Source: Gordonia jacobaea
Lineage (GTDB): Bacteria; Actinomycetota; Actinomycetes; Mycobacteriales; Mycobacteriaceae
NCBI RefSeq assembly: GCF_001186365.1
Contig: NZ_LDTZ01000020.1
Location: forward strand, 62,001 to 126,000
Direction of reading: 5' to 3'
Length of the DNA stretch: 64,000 bases
Shown here: in pieces, positions 44,833 through 54,365 of the stretch
Layout: every line of letters starts with the position of its first letter
Numbering within the stretch: the stretch's first letter is position 1
The notes under the pieces: generated by a model
What the model saw: the letters and a program-made list of their open reading frames with translations, nothing else
Told to the model about the DNA's origin: nothing
The model's database searches: none
Made by a program: the position numbers and the translations under genes

Positions 44833-45739
44833 AGACCGCGACACCAACACAGACGATCCATGCCAGCGCCAGGATCTGCAGAATGCGGTCGCCGAAGGCG
44901 ATCTCTTCGGGTTCGCCCGCGGTACCGCCGTCGACGACGACGGCATAGCGCAGAATCGCGATGGTGAACGGCACCATCGAGATGGCGTACCACACGTTGG
45001 TGTCGTGCCCGGAGTTCTTGTCGAACGCCCACAGGCCGTAGAACGCGACGACGAGCGTCGCCGACAGCGTCCACACGAAACGCAGGTAACTCGTGGTGTA
45101 GTACTGCAGCGATTTGCGGATCTTTGCGCCGGTTCGCTCGGCGAGAACCAGCTCGGCGTAACGCTTGCCCGCTGCCATGAACAGCGATCCGAAGGCCATG
45201 ACCAGCAGGAACCACTGCGACAGTTTGATGTCGGTCGCGGTACCACCGGCGATCGCGCGCAGCAGGAAGCCGGACGAGACGATGCAGATGTCGATGACCG
45301 GCTGGTTCTTGAGCCCGAAACAGTAACCGAGCTGGATCACCAGGTAGATCGCGATGACCACCGCGGTCTGCCAGTTCGCCGAATAGGCGATCAGCAGCGA
45401 CGCCACACCGAGCACCACCGCGAGTACGTACGCGAGCTTGACCGGCACCACGCCGGCGGCGATCGGCCGATAACGCTTGGTCGGGTGGTTGCGATCGGAT
45501 TCGACGTCGATCGCGTCGTTGATCAGGTAGATGCACGACGCCGCGAGACAGAACGCCACGAAGGCGATACCCGCGCGGCCGAGCACGTGTGCATCGGTGA
45601 TGCTGCCCGCGGCGAGCGGAGCTGCCAGCACCAGGACGTTCTTCACCCACTGGCGTGGGCGGAGCGCCTTGATCAGGCCGTCGACCCGGTTCTTCGGCGG
45701 GCCGACCTTCTTGCCGTGCTCGATGGGCTCCTCGCTCAT
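44822..45739 (-). CDS. ubiA: Decaprenyl-phosphate phosphoribosyltransferase UbiA
   Basis: UbiA-type prenyltransferase that joins phosphoribosyl pyrophosphate to decaprenyl phosphate, the first committed step to decaprenylphosphoryl-arabinose. 305 residues from the ATG at 45739 with a GAGGAG site. The metal-binding NDAIDVESDRNHPTKRYRP lies near residues 75-93 and the second Asp-rich region near FGSLFMAAGKRYAE. Eight to nine membrane helices. It matches Rv3806c in length and place. Its start overlaps the PAP2 stop by four bases (ATGA), so the two successive pathway steps are translationally coupled. Confidence 0.95.
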   Translation of the reverse strand: MSEEPIEHGKKVGPPKNRVDGLIKALRPRQWVKNVLVLAAPLAAGSITDAHVLGRAGIAFVAFCLAASCIYLINDAIDVESDRNHPTKRYRPIAAGVVPVKLAYVLAVVLGVASLLIAYSANWQTAVVIAIYLVIQLGYCFGLKNQPVIDICIVSSGFLLRAIAGGTATDIKLSQWFLLVMAFGSLFMAAGKRYAELVLAERTGAKIRKSLQYYTTSYLRFVWTLSATLVVAFYGLWAFDKNSGHDTNVWYAISMVPFTIAILRYAVVVDGGTAGEPEEIAFGDRILQILALAWIVCVGVAVYVV

Positions 45740-46476
45740 GCCTCTCCTCGGTTCCTGATCGCCCACGCGGCAGCGGTCCGTGCGGTCTGCCCGGGCACCA
45801 GTGCAAGTGCACCCGCTCGGGCCGCCACACGCGCGGTGCGCGTGGCACGCGGATGCCCTGCAGCCGTGCGTGATGCCTGCTCGAACAGCGTGTCAGCACC
45901 GATGACGGCTCCAGCACCCAGCGCGCCGAGTGCGGCTCCCGCGGCGACGTCGCTCGGATAGTGAACCCCGAGCACAAGCCGCGAGGTGAGCATAGGTGGC
46001 ACCAGAAGTGCCGGTAGCAGGTAGGGCGGCAAACCGGCGGCCCGACCGATCAGAATCGACGCCGCAGTTGTCGACGTCGCGTGCGACGACGGGAAGCTCA
46101 ACTTGCTCGGCGTCGACACCCCGATCCGGATTCTGGGGTCGTGCGGCCGGGGGCGTCGGACGATGCGTTTGATGATCACCGACGCCGCGTGCGTCCCGAA
46201 TGCTCCGACTCCGGCCTCGACCCATCGACGTTGCGCCGTGGCGTCGCCCCGACGACGAGCGGCGGCGTACCCGAGTCCCGAGATGGCCAGCCAACCGAGC
46301 GAATGCTCTCCGAAATGCGAGAGAGCCCGCGCTGTCGGGAGCACACCGGGTCGGTCGTAGAGCGCATCCTGGATGGCGATCAGCGCGTCGACCTCGCGGC
46401 TCTCGCCGCGACTGACTGCATCGTTCGACGACTCGTCGCGTTCCGCGACGTCCCGATCATTCGATTCCGAAGACAC
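45736..46476 (-). CDS. PAP2-family phosphatase (Rv3807c type)
   Basis: 246 residues. The three PAP2 motifs are KRIVRRPRP, PSSHATST and SRLVLGVHYPSDV. In this operon the likely reaction is removal of the 5-phosphate from decaprenylphosphoryl-5-phosphoribose made by UbiA, giving the DprE1 substrate. It is longer than Rv3807c (about 165) because of an N-terminal hydrophilic part and an Ala/Arg-rich C-terminal tail. The start overlaps the glfT2 end by 20 bases, and the stop overlaps the ubiA start. Confidence 0.88.
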   Translation of the reverse strand: MSSESNDRDVAERDESSNDAVSRGESREVDALIAIQDALYDRPGVLPTARALSHFGEHSLGWLAISGLGYAAARRRGDATAQRRWVEAGVGAFGTHAASVIIKRIVRRPRPHDPRIRIGVSTPSKLSFPSSHATSTTAASILIGRAAGLPPYLLPALLVPPMLTSRLVLGVHYPSDVAAGAALGALGAGAVIGADTLFEQASRTAAGHPRATRTARVAARAGALALVPGQTARTAAAWAIRNRGEA

Positions 46477-48433
46477 CCGCCCAGCTCTCCTTACTGGTCA
46501 AGTCCTGATGAGCGGCGCGGTAGCGCTGCGCCATCTCAGGAAACCTCTCGTTGAGTTCACGCACCAGGGCAGCGGATTCGCGTGCGAGCGCGATCATCTT
46601 GTCGCGGTCTCGCTGGCGATACACCACTCCCCGACCATCCGCCGTGGTGACCGTGACACCGTCGACCCGCCCGAGCGAGAACCACCGCGCCTCGATGGGC
46701 GGGTAGTTGGCTTGCGGCACCTCGTGATGACGAGGGTCTGCCGGGCGCAGGTTGTTGACCACCGACGCCGCGAGCGCCTTGATCTTGCTCACCGGATTGG
46801 TCGGCACATTGACACCGAGATGCGTTGCCTCCCCGCTGGTTCGAGGCAGTTCGGTCGCCGAGGGCAACACGACCGCGTCGGGGTACTGCTTACGCATCTC
46901 CGCGATCTTGGGAAGCGCTGTCGGCAACAGGTCGCGGATGTGATCCGGTCCCGCGAGGAAGTCGCGGATCGCTTCGTTCTGAATCGCCACCGTCGAATAT
47001 TCAAGGCTCAGAAGATGTTTGGCAGTCGCCTTGACCATCGACTGCAGAATCCCCTTGATCGGACCGTCGTGGTGGATCGAGGCGACGACGAGCCGGTTGC
47101 GAAGGTGGAAGTACGCCTGCCAGTCGATGGCGTCGTCCTTGTCACTCCAGGCCATGTGCCAGATGGCGATTCCCGGGATCGTCGCCGTCGGGTAGCCCGC
47201 TTTCGCGGCACGCAGGGCGTACTCCCAGTCGTCCCACTTGATGAACAACGGCATCGGTAGGCCGATCTGCTCCGCGCATTCACGCGGGATCATGCACATC
47301 CACCAGCCGTTGCCCTCGACGTCGATCCGACGATGCAGGTTCTTGGAATTCTCCCTGTCGCGCAACGGGTACTGCGCGAAGTCGTGGTCGTACTCGACGA
47401 AGGGCGCGGCCGTCCACATGAAGTTGTGGTGATTGATCACCTCACCCATCGAGTGCAGGTGACTGCGGTCCTGCAGGTTGAGCATCTGACCGCCAACGAG
47501 CATGGGCGACTTGGCAAATCGCGACATCGCGAGCGCGCGCAGGATGGAATCCGGCTCGATCGCGATGTCGTCGTCCATGTAGAGGATGTACGGGCTGTCG
47601 GTGAGCCGCAGCGCCTCGTACATGATGCGCGCGTAGCCGCCCGAGCCGCCGAGGTTGCCCTGGTCGAAGATGTGCAACCGATCGCCGAGCGCTGCGGAAG
47701 CTTCCTCGTAGCCGGGCTCGTCGACGACGTTGCGCGTGCCCTGGTCGGGCATGAGCACGGCGTCGATCACCGCGTCCACCAACGGATCCGACGTGAGCGC
47801 GGCCAGTGCATTGACCGCGTCCGTCGGCCGGTTGAAGGTCGGGATGCCGACGGTGACGCGCTTGGTCTCCGGGCCTGTAGCCGCTGCAACCGCCGAATAC
47901 CAACCCGCCGAGACGATTTCGGTGTCGGTGTCGGTGGTGACGTCGAACCAGATCCATCCGCCGTCCTCGAATGGCCCGAGGTCGAGCTCGAATTCGATGA
48001 CGCCGTAACCATGTTCGTCGGTGGGCACCAGGTCGCCGCCGATTCCAATGCGCGAACCGTCGACCTTGGAGCGGTAGAGGTCCACGCGGCACGTGCCGCG
48101 GACCTCGACGCGCAGCACAACCGACTTCAGGACCGACCAGCGTCGCCAATACGACGCCGCGAACGCGTTGAAGTAGGTCTCGAAGCTGACCTCCGACTCG
48201 CCTGCGAGAAGCACAGACGTCCTGGTCGGCGCGTGGGCACGACGAGTGTTGTTGTCGGACTCCACCTGATAGAGCGAGCGCACGTCGATGGGCTCACCCG
48301 GCCGCGGGAAGATGACCCGCTGCAGTAGTTCGACGGCCTTCGACTCGGGAACGCTCGGCGCCGTCGCCGGCTGCGCCCCGGTGGTCTCGATCGTCTCGAC
48401 AGACGTCGTTTCGTTGGAAACAGTCACACTCAT
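46457..48433 (-). CDS. glfT2: Galactofuranosyltransferase GlfT2
   Basis: Bifunctional, processive galactan polymerase using UDP-galactofuranose with alternating beta-1,5 and beta-1,6 links. 658 residues (about 637 in M. tuberculosis). An N-terminal beta-sandwich, then a GT-A domain with VTVGIPTFNRP and the metal-binding Asp287-289 in YMDDDIAIEPDS, then KWDDWEYALRA (catalytic Asp region) and IWHMAWSDKDD. A helical C-terminal part follows. Its ATG abuts the glf stop codon exactly. Confidence 0.95.
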   Translation of the reverse strand: MSVTVSNETTSVETIETTGAQPATAPSVPESKAVELLQRVIFPRPGEPIDVRSLYQVESDNNTRRAHAPTRTSVLLAGESEVSFETYFNAFAASYWRRWSVLKSVVLRVEVRGTCRVDLYRSKVDGSRIGIGGDLVPTDEHGYGVIEFELDLGPFEDGGWIWFDVTTDTDTEIVSAGWYSAVAAATGPETKRVTVGIPTFNRPTDAVNALAALTSDPLVDAVIDAVLMPDQGTRNVVDEPGYEEASAALGDRLHIFDQGNLGGSGGYARIMYEALRLTDSPYILYMDDDIAIEPDSILRALAMSRFAKSPMLVGGQMLNLQDRSHLHSMGEVINHHNFMWTAAPFVEYDHDFAQYPLRDRENSKNLHRRIDVEGNGWWMCMIPRECAEQIGLPMPLFIKWDDWEYALRAAKAGYPTATIPGIAIWHMAWSDKDDAIDWQAYFHLRNRLVVASIHHDGPIKGILQSMVKATAKHLLSLEYSTVAIQNEAIRDFLAGPDHIRDLLPTALPKIAEMRKQYPDAVVLPSATELPRTSGEATHLGVNVPTNPVSKIKALAASVVNNLRPADPRHHEVPQANYPPIEARWFSLGRVDGVTVTTADGRGVVYRQRDRDKMIALARESAALVRELNERFPEMAQRYRAAHQDLTSKESWAGVFGIE

Positions 48434-49654
<1,221 letters not shown>

Positions 49655-49683
49655 TCAGGGTAACGGACCCGACAACGGTGCTA

Positions 49684-49765
49684 TCCACACACGCAGGGGA
49701 GTCGTCCACACACGCGGGGGCAGCGTCGTCGACGCACGCAGGGTCGAGGTGGTCGACACGCGCGA
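49684..49765. repeat. Four imperfect tandem units of 21-24 bases
   Basis: Units begin at 49684, 49705, 49729 and 49753 with TCCACACACGC or TCGACGCACGC-like heads. On the minus strand one frame reads PACVDDAAPACVDDSPACVDS. The repeat lies 35 bases upstream of the glf start, in its leader or promoter. Confidence 0.6.
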
Positions 49766-49844
49766 ACACCCTGAGACGACGTCGCGAGTCCCCTATTCGG
49801 ACGTGATGTGCCCCGAGCACACAATTAAGGCTGGCCAGGGCCGG

Positions 49845-49850
49845 TATAAT
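49845..49850 (+). promoter_or_regulatory. Consensus -10 TATAAT
   Basis: A perfect TATAAT in an AT-rich stretch, about 100 bases upstream of the PIG-L start. No clear -35 lies at 17 bases. It would give a leader of about 95 bases. Confidence 0.45.
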
Positions 49851-49955
49851 CAATACATCGGGCTGTAGAAAACGGCTCACCGAAGACTGTGCGACGCAGT
49901 TTGTGTACCGCTGTTCGAGTACCGCGGATTGCGCAACTCCCCGAGGAGTCCGCCA

Positions 49956-50795
49956 ATGACCTCCCAGCACATCACCCCACCAGTCTCTCTGCGTAGTTCT
50001 TCGACGTCTGACGTCCCGATTCCGCCCCGCACGCCGATGACCCGGTTCTTTCCCGCGCCGACGCACAGTCAGCCACCGCAGTCGTTCGGCACCCCGGAAC
50101 CGGAGTGGCTGACCTGGCTGGCTTCGCAGAGCTGGCCACAGGTTGCCTTCGACATCGATCGCCTCGTCGTCGTCGCAGCTCATCCCGACGACGAGATCCT
50201 GGGGGCCGGTGGCCTCGTGCATGCCGCGGCGGCGAACGGCATCGAGGTGGTCACGATCTGCGCCTCCGACGGCCATGCGACCCACCCCGGATCGCCGGAG
50301 CAACTGGCAAACCGTCGACACCTCGAACTCGATGCCGCGTCGATGCTGCTCGGCCTTGACCTCCCGCGGTGGGGCGGCCTCCACTCGGGAACCCTCGAGC
50401 AGTACCCCGACCGGCTCGACGCGATGATCACCGACGCCCTCGACGACCGGCCGGGCGCCCGAAACGGCCTCTTGGCCGTCTGGGATCACGACGGCGAGGC
50501 CGATCACGAAGCCGTCGGCCAGGCCGCCATGCGTGTCGCAAAACCACGCGGTATCCAACTGTGGATGTACCCGATCTGGCTCTGGTACTGGGCACATCCC
50601 GGCGACGCGAATGTGCCGTGGCACCGTGTGCAAACCATCGGCGTCTCGCCGATCGTGATGGCCGTGAAGAATGCCGCTGCGCGATCCTTCGCGGAGCAGA
50701 AGCGTCCCCGCAACGCGGACGACAACCCACAGCCCATTCTCGGCAGCTCGATCACGTCGCATCTCCTCCGGGGTACGGAGTATGTTTTCGGCTGA
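49956..50795 (+). CDS. PIG-L/LmbE-family N-acetylglucosaminyl deacetylase-like hydrolase
   Basis: 279 residues from the ATG at 49956, preceded by GAGGAG. The zinc-binding motifs of the family are AAHPDDEILGAGG near residue 77 and HDGEADHEAVG near 181, the site of the second His ligand. Members remove N-acetyl groups from sugar conjugates (mycothiol synthesis MshB, mycothiol conjugate amidase Mca, GlcNAc-PI deacetylase). The sequence is not close enough to MshB or Mca for me to assign either. A Pro/Ser-rich N-terminal tail of about 55 residues precedes the domain. It is divergent from glf. Confidence 0.87.
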   Translation: MTSQHITPPVSLRSSSTSDVPIPPRTPMTRFFPAPTHSQPPQSFGTPEPEWLTWLASQSWPQVAFDIDRLVVVAAHPDDEILGAGGLVHAAAANGIEVVTICASDGHATHPGSPEQLANRRHLELDAASMLLGLDLPRWGGLHSGTLEQYPDRLDAMITDALDDRPGARNGLLAVWDHDGEADHEAVGQAAMRVAKPRGIQLWMYPIWLWYWAHPGDANVPWHRVQTIGVSPIVMAVKNAAARSFAEQKRPRNADDNPQPILGSSITSHLLRGTEYVFG

Positions 50796-50881
50796 AAGGT
50801 CGCGGCCAAACGTCTCCGCACAGCACCAAATGTGCGCCTGTGACGAAGTGCTGTGTGGATGCCTTGCCGAAGGAGTAACCG

Positions 50882-51604
50882 TTGACTGACCTCACCTCGC
50901 GGACAGACGCACCGACCACGTGGACGGGCACTGAGATCGCACAGAAGAGTTCGGAGATCGCTCGCATTGTCGCGCAACTGCAGTCGGAGAGCACCGACAG
51001 CGACATGCTGCTGCGCCTGTTCACCAAGGCCGCCGCCGAGGCGATCGGCTCGGACTACGCCAGCATCACCATCGTCACCGAAGGCCGGATCGAGACGCCG
51101 GTGATGATCGGCGAGATCGCGGCACAATCGGACGCGCTTCAACAGGAACTCGGCGAGGGACCGTGCATCCGCTCGGCCACCGACGACACCACGATCTGGA
51201 TCGACGACATGCGTCGAGAAACGCGTTGGCCGACGTTCTGCGCAGCGGCCGCCGACCTCGGCATCGGGTCGATGGCGTGCTTCTGCCTCTACATCGCGGG
51301 CGAAGAACGCGGCGCACTCAACCTGCACAGCACTGTTCCGAACGCCTTCGACGACGAGGCGCGGGCCCTCGGCCAGTTGTTCGCCGCCCACACCGCGACT
51401 GCGTTCTCGGCGGTGCGCGAGAAGGAGCAGCTCCGCACGGCGCTCAGTTCACGCGACCTGATCGGCCAGGCCAAGGGCATGCTGATGGAACGGTACCGAC
51501 TCAGCCCCGACCAGGCGTTCAGCCTCCTCGCGCGGCTCTCCCAGGACTCGAACACCAAACTCGTCGACATCGCCGCCCAGGTCGTCGACGCCGGCCCGGA
51601 GTAG
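50882..51604 (+). CDS. GAF-ANTAR RNA-binding antiterminator
   Basis: 240 residues. The start is TTG at 50882 with AAGGAG six bases before; no ATG or GTG fits better. A GAF sensory domain covers about residues 25-170 (ASITIVTEGRIETPVMIGE, ELGEGPCIRSATDD, SMACFCLYIAGEE). An ANTAR domain covers about 178-235 (LIGQAKGMLMERYRLSPDQAFSLLARLSQDSN) with the conserved Ala, Met and Leu pattern. ANTAR proteins bind paired RNA hexaloop stems and prevent transcription termination. It probably regulates distant targets; I saw no dual-hexaloop leader nearby. Confidence 0.92.
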   Translation: MTDLTSRTDAPTTWTGTEIAQKSSEIARIVAQLQSESTDSDMLLRLFTKAAAEAIGSDYASITIVTEGRIETPVMIGEIAAQSDALQQELGEGPCIRSATDDTTIWIDDMRRETRWPTFCAAAADLGIGSMACFCLYIAGEERGALNLHSTVPNAFDDEARALGQLFAAHTATAFSAVREKEQLRTALSSRDLIGQAKGMLMERYRLSPDQAFSLLARLSQDSNTKLVDIAAQVVDAGPE

Positions 51605-51710
51605 TCGGGCCGGGTCGTCGGCTCGGGGGTCGTCGGCTCGGGCGGTTGGCTCGACGCCACAGCGATCGGGCCGCCGCACTGATTGACCGCGGCCGGCCCG
51701 ACCCGACCGC

Positions 51711-53285
51711 TCAGCGCAGCCGGTCGGCGCGCGGGAAGCCGAGCACGGGGACGCCGCCGCGCTGCTGGAAGTCGGCCAGCCCTTTGCCCGCGAGCGCGTG
51801 GGCGCCGGTCGGCTGGCTGAAGAACATCATGCCCTTCTGGAAGAGCTGCGTGACCCCGGCGCCGTCGGGCGTCAGCGTCGGGACGCCGACCGCCTGGCCG
51901 AGCGGCCCGGTGACGCCACCGAGATCGCCGAGCTTGCCGTTGAGCGCGTCGGTCGCGATGCCCAGGAGCTTCGACGACCCGGGCACGAGGTTGTCGGCCA
52001 GTCCGGTCAGCGAGTCGGGGATCAGCGAGCCGAGATCAGCAGAACCCAACCCGGCGCCAGCACCCGGCCCCGTCGGCGGGGTCACGATCTTCGGCTTACT
52101 CGTCTGGCCCTTCACCGAGAACCACGACGACTTGAGCTGAAGCTTGGTCCGAACGTCCTCGCCGGTCGCCTCGACGGTGCCGCCCGAGCCGGAGACGCGG
52201 ACCCGCAAGGCGCGACCGTTCTCCGGCCCGAGCCCGTTGGCCTCGATCACCTCGAAACTACGCAGCGCACCGACCCCGAAAGCGGACGCGATGCTCGACC
52301 CACTCACGTTGGCAGTCCAATTGTGTTCCGGCGCAATCGAATCGCCCTCGTCGACGACGGCCGGGAAACGTCCACCCGCGGTGTAACCACCGGTCGACGC
52401 GGAGAATTCCGTGAACGCCGGCTGGCCGTTCTGCCGCAGGATCTGTCCCGCGGTCGCGTCGGCCGCACGATTGGTGCGCGGGTCCTCACCCGCGACTCCG
52501 CCGTACATCTGGGAGTTCTGCGTGTCGTCGATCTTCTTGCCGCCCGCGATGGCCGAGAGCGCGTAGCTCCGCGCGACGACGGCCTGCGCCTTGAGCGCTT
52601 CCATGCCGCCCGAGTCGCCCCAGCTCGGAATGCTCTCCTTGGCGATCACACCCTTGACGTAGTCGTCGAGGTTCAGTTTGTTGACCACGCGTCCGCCGTC
52701 GAGCCCGAGCGAACCGCGATACGCCGCGTTCGATCCGCAGAACTTCAGCAACTCGCCACCGGGGCGATTGGTCGCCGGGTTGATCGGATCGACGAAGGTC
52801 GCGGGCACCGATTGCACCGCGCCGCCGCCACAGCCGTTGGTGATGGTCGCGGTTCCACCCGAGATGCTGACAGCCTGCCCCGGCTGCACCTGCACACTGC
52901 CCACACGCGCACCTGCGTCAGCGCGGACGTTGACCGCGGACTGTTTGCTCAGCCCGACGGTGATGTCGGGGCGGTCGGCCTTGCTCAGCGTCGTCCCGCC
53001 GTAGAAGTGCTGCAGGATCTTCGACGACGACCAGCCCTTCTTGGCGTACCCGTATGCACCCCACTGGCCCATGCCACGGCCGTGACCGTGCCCGTGTCCG
53101 ATCAGGACCACGCCGGGGTCGGCCACGAGACCGATGTCGGATCGCGCAGAGAAGCCGTCGCCCGCGATGACCCCTCCCACCAGCAGCGCAGGGGCAACGG
53201 CACAGACGACCGCAGACGATGTTCGACGACGTCGACTCCCCGGACGCGCCCGGGAGACGAACGGATTCGACAGTCGGAGTTTCAC
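51711..53285 (-). CDS. Secreted SpoIID/LytB-domain protein
   Basis: 524 residues from the GTG at 53285. A long basic N-region (SRARPGSRRRR) and a hydrophobic core ending near residue 43 form a signal peptide. The SpoIID domain, residues about 60-330, contains GHGHGRGMGQWGAYGYAKKG, NLDDYVKGVIAKE, EALKAQAVVARSYAL and AFTEFSASTGGYT. Such proteins cut or modify denuded glycan strands of peptidoglycan; in actinobacteria the role is unproved. The C-terminal 150 residues are Gly/Leu-rich. The longer frame to 53396 would start before the signal peptide and is less likely. It converges with the ANTAR gene. Confidence 0.88.
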   Translation of the reverse strand: MKLRLSNPFVSRARPGSRRRRTSSAVVCAVAPALLVGGVIAGDGFSARSDIGLVADPGVVLIGHGHGHGRGMGQWGAYGYAKKGWSSSKILQHFYGGTTLSKADRPDITVGLSKQSAVNVRADAGARVGSVQVQPGQAVSISGGTATITNGCGGGAVQSVPATFVDPINPATNRPGGELLKFCGSNAAYRGSLGLDGGRVVNKLNLDDYVKGVIAKESIPSWGDSGGMEALKAQAVVARSYALSAIAGGKKIDDTQNSQMYGGVAGEDPRTNRAADATAGQILRQNGQPAFTEFSASTGGYTAGGRFPAVVDEGDSIAPEHNWTANVSGSSIASAFGVGALRSFEVIEANGLGPENGRALRVRVSGSGGTVEATGEDVRTKLQLKSSWFSVKGQTSKPKIVTPPTGPGAGAGLGSADLGSLIPDSLTGLADNLVPGSSKLLGIATDALNGKLGDLGGVTGPLGQAVGVPTLTPDGAGVTQLFQKGMMFFSQPTGAHALAGKGLADFQQRGGVPVLGFPRADRLR

Positions 53286-53699
53286 GGCTGTCCGCACCTC
53301 CAGCGCGCAGTTGGTCAGACTCTCCCCATCGAGGCCTGTTACAGATGTGACTAATGGGACGTATGTGACCATAGTGATTCTTCTTCCAAATACCAACCTC
53401 AGGGCATAACAACCGCGTCACGAGTTGGACGGCCTCCTCGCCCCGACCACGCGCGCATCCACGCCGCCTGGGCGCTCCGTACGGCCGACTGGGCGTTCCG
53501 TACGGCCGACTGGGCGCTCCGTAAAGCCCACTGGGCGTGCCCAACTTTCGGATCGCCGCAGTTCTTAACCTGTCGGTCGCTCGCGACGCTTCCTATCGTT
53601 CGACGCACCACCGCGGGCCCGTCTGCCGCACGGCATCACGCAGATCGACGATTCACCGGCATCAGAACCGCACCGACTTCCACCTTCAGGGGACACCTC
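53286..53699. other. Divergent gap with 21-bp tandem repeat
   Basis: 414 bases without a convincing gene. It has an AT-richer part at 53340-53400, a likely promoter of the SpoIID gene, the tandem repeat at 53469-53541, and the leader of the peroxidase-like gene with CAGGGGAC before its ATG. Confidence 0.5.
53469..53541. repeat. 21-bp tandem repeat, about 3.5 copies
   Basis: Units at 53469, 53490 and 53511 share GGGCGCTCCGTACGGCCGAC after a T, with one to four changes, and a fourth partial unit follows. The period of seven codons keeps frames open on both strands, which makes spurious ORFs here. It contains the palindrome CCGTACGG. Confidence 0.75.
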
Positions 53700-54287
53700 A
53701 TGACAAACACGCTCGACGTCGCTCCCGAGACCCAGATCTCGCGCCTCACGGTGCCCGAGATCGACGACCTGCCCGACGATCTTCAACGCCAGATCCGTTC
53801 CATCGAGCGTCAATTGGGCTACATCCCCAACTGGGTGCGCGCGTTCGCGCTCGGTGGCGCACACGCCGCGCGGTTCAACGAATACATCCTCGGACTGCTC
53901 GACCCCAACGCCGGCCTGCTCCCCTACGCCGACCGTGAACTGATCGCCACAGTCAGTTCTGCCGAAAACGGTTGCTCCTATTGCCGTCTCAATCACGCCG
54001 TGAGCCTCGGCGATGCACTCGGCGACAAGAAGCTCGGCACCCGAATCGCCGTCGACTACCGCGAGGTCCGTGAACTCACCGCCCGCCAGCGCACACTCGC
54101 CGACTTCGCGGCCACGCTCTCGGTCCGCCCGGGGGAAGTCTCCGACGACGACCTCGACGCGCTGCGCGACCTCGGACTCGACGACGCCGCAATCTACGAG
54201 GCGATCCAGGTCGTCGCAGCCTTCGCCGCGGCGAACCGGTTCAGCATCGCGCTGCAGGTACGCCCCGACGACCAGTTCTTCGACTGA
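53700..54287 (+). CDS. Peroxidase-related (AhpD/CMD-like) enzyme
   Basis: 195 residues with the carboxymuconolactone-decarboxylase/AhpD helical fold. The redox motif is NGCSYCRLNHA (CXXC followed by His) near residue 90, as in the uncharacterised peroxidase-related family. It probably reduces a peroxide or disulfide. The next gene, 78 bases on, encodes an acyl-CoA dehydrogenase, and the two are probably co-transcribed; this pairing suggests a shared oxidative pathway. The start ATG follows GGGGAC. Confidence 0.88.
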   Translation: MTNTLDVAPETQISRLTVPEIDDLPDDLQRQIRSIERQLGYIPNWVRAFALGGAHAARFNEYILGLLDPNAGLLPYADRELIATVSSAENGCSYCRLNHAVSLGDALGDKKLGTRIAVDYREVRELTARQRTLADFAATLSVRPGEVSDDDLDALRDLGLDDAAIYEAIQVVAAFAAANRFSIALQVRPDDQFFD

Positions 54288-54365
54288 CACCCACCGCCCA
54301 ACACCGCCACAGCGGAAACTCCACCGCCGAAAACACAACAGCCGCAACTCCATAAGGGAAACGCC

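Noticed and set aside
53469-53541. Small protein with YGAPSRP-type repeats on the minus strand
   Set aside because: The 21-bp period alone keeps the frame open; no ribosome site and the frame runs into the SpoIID gene.
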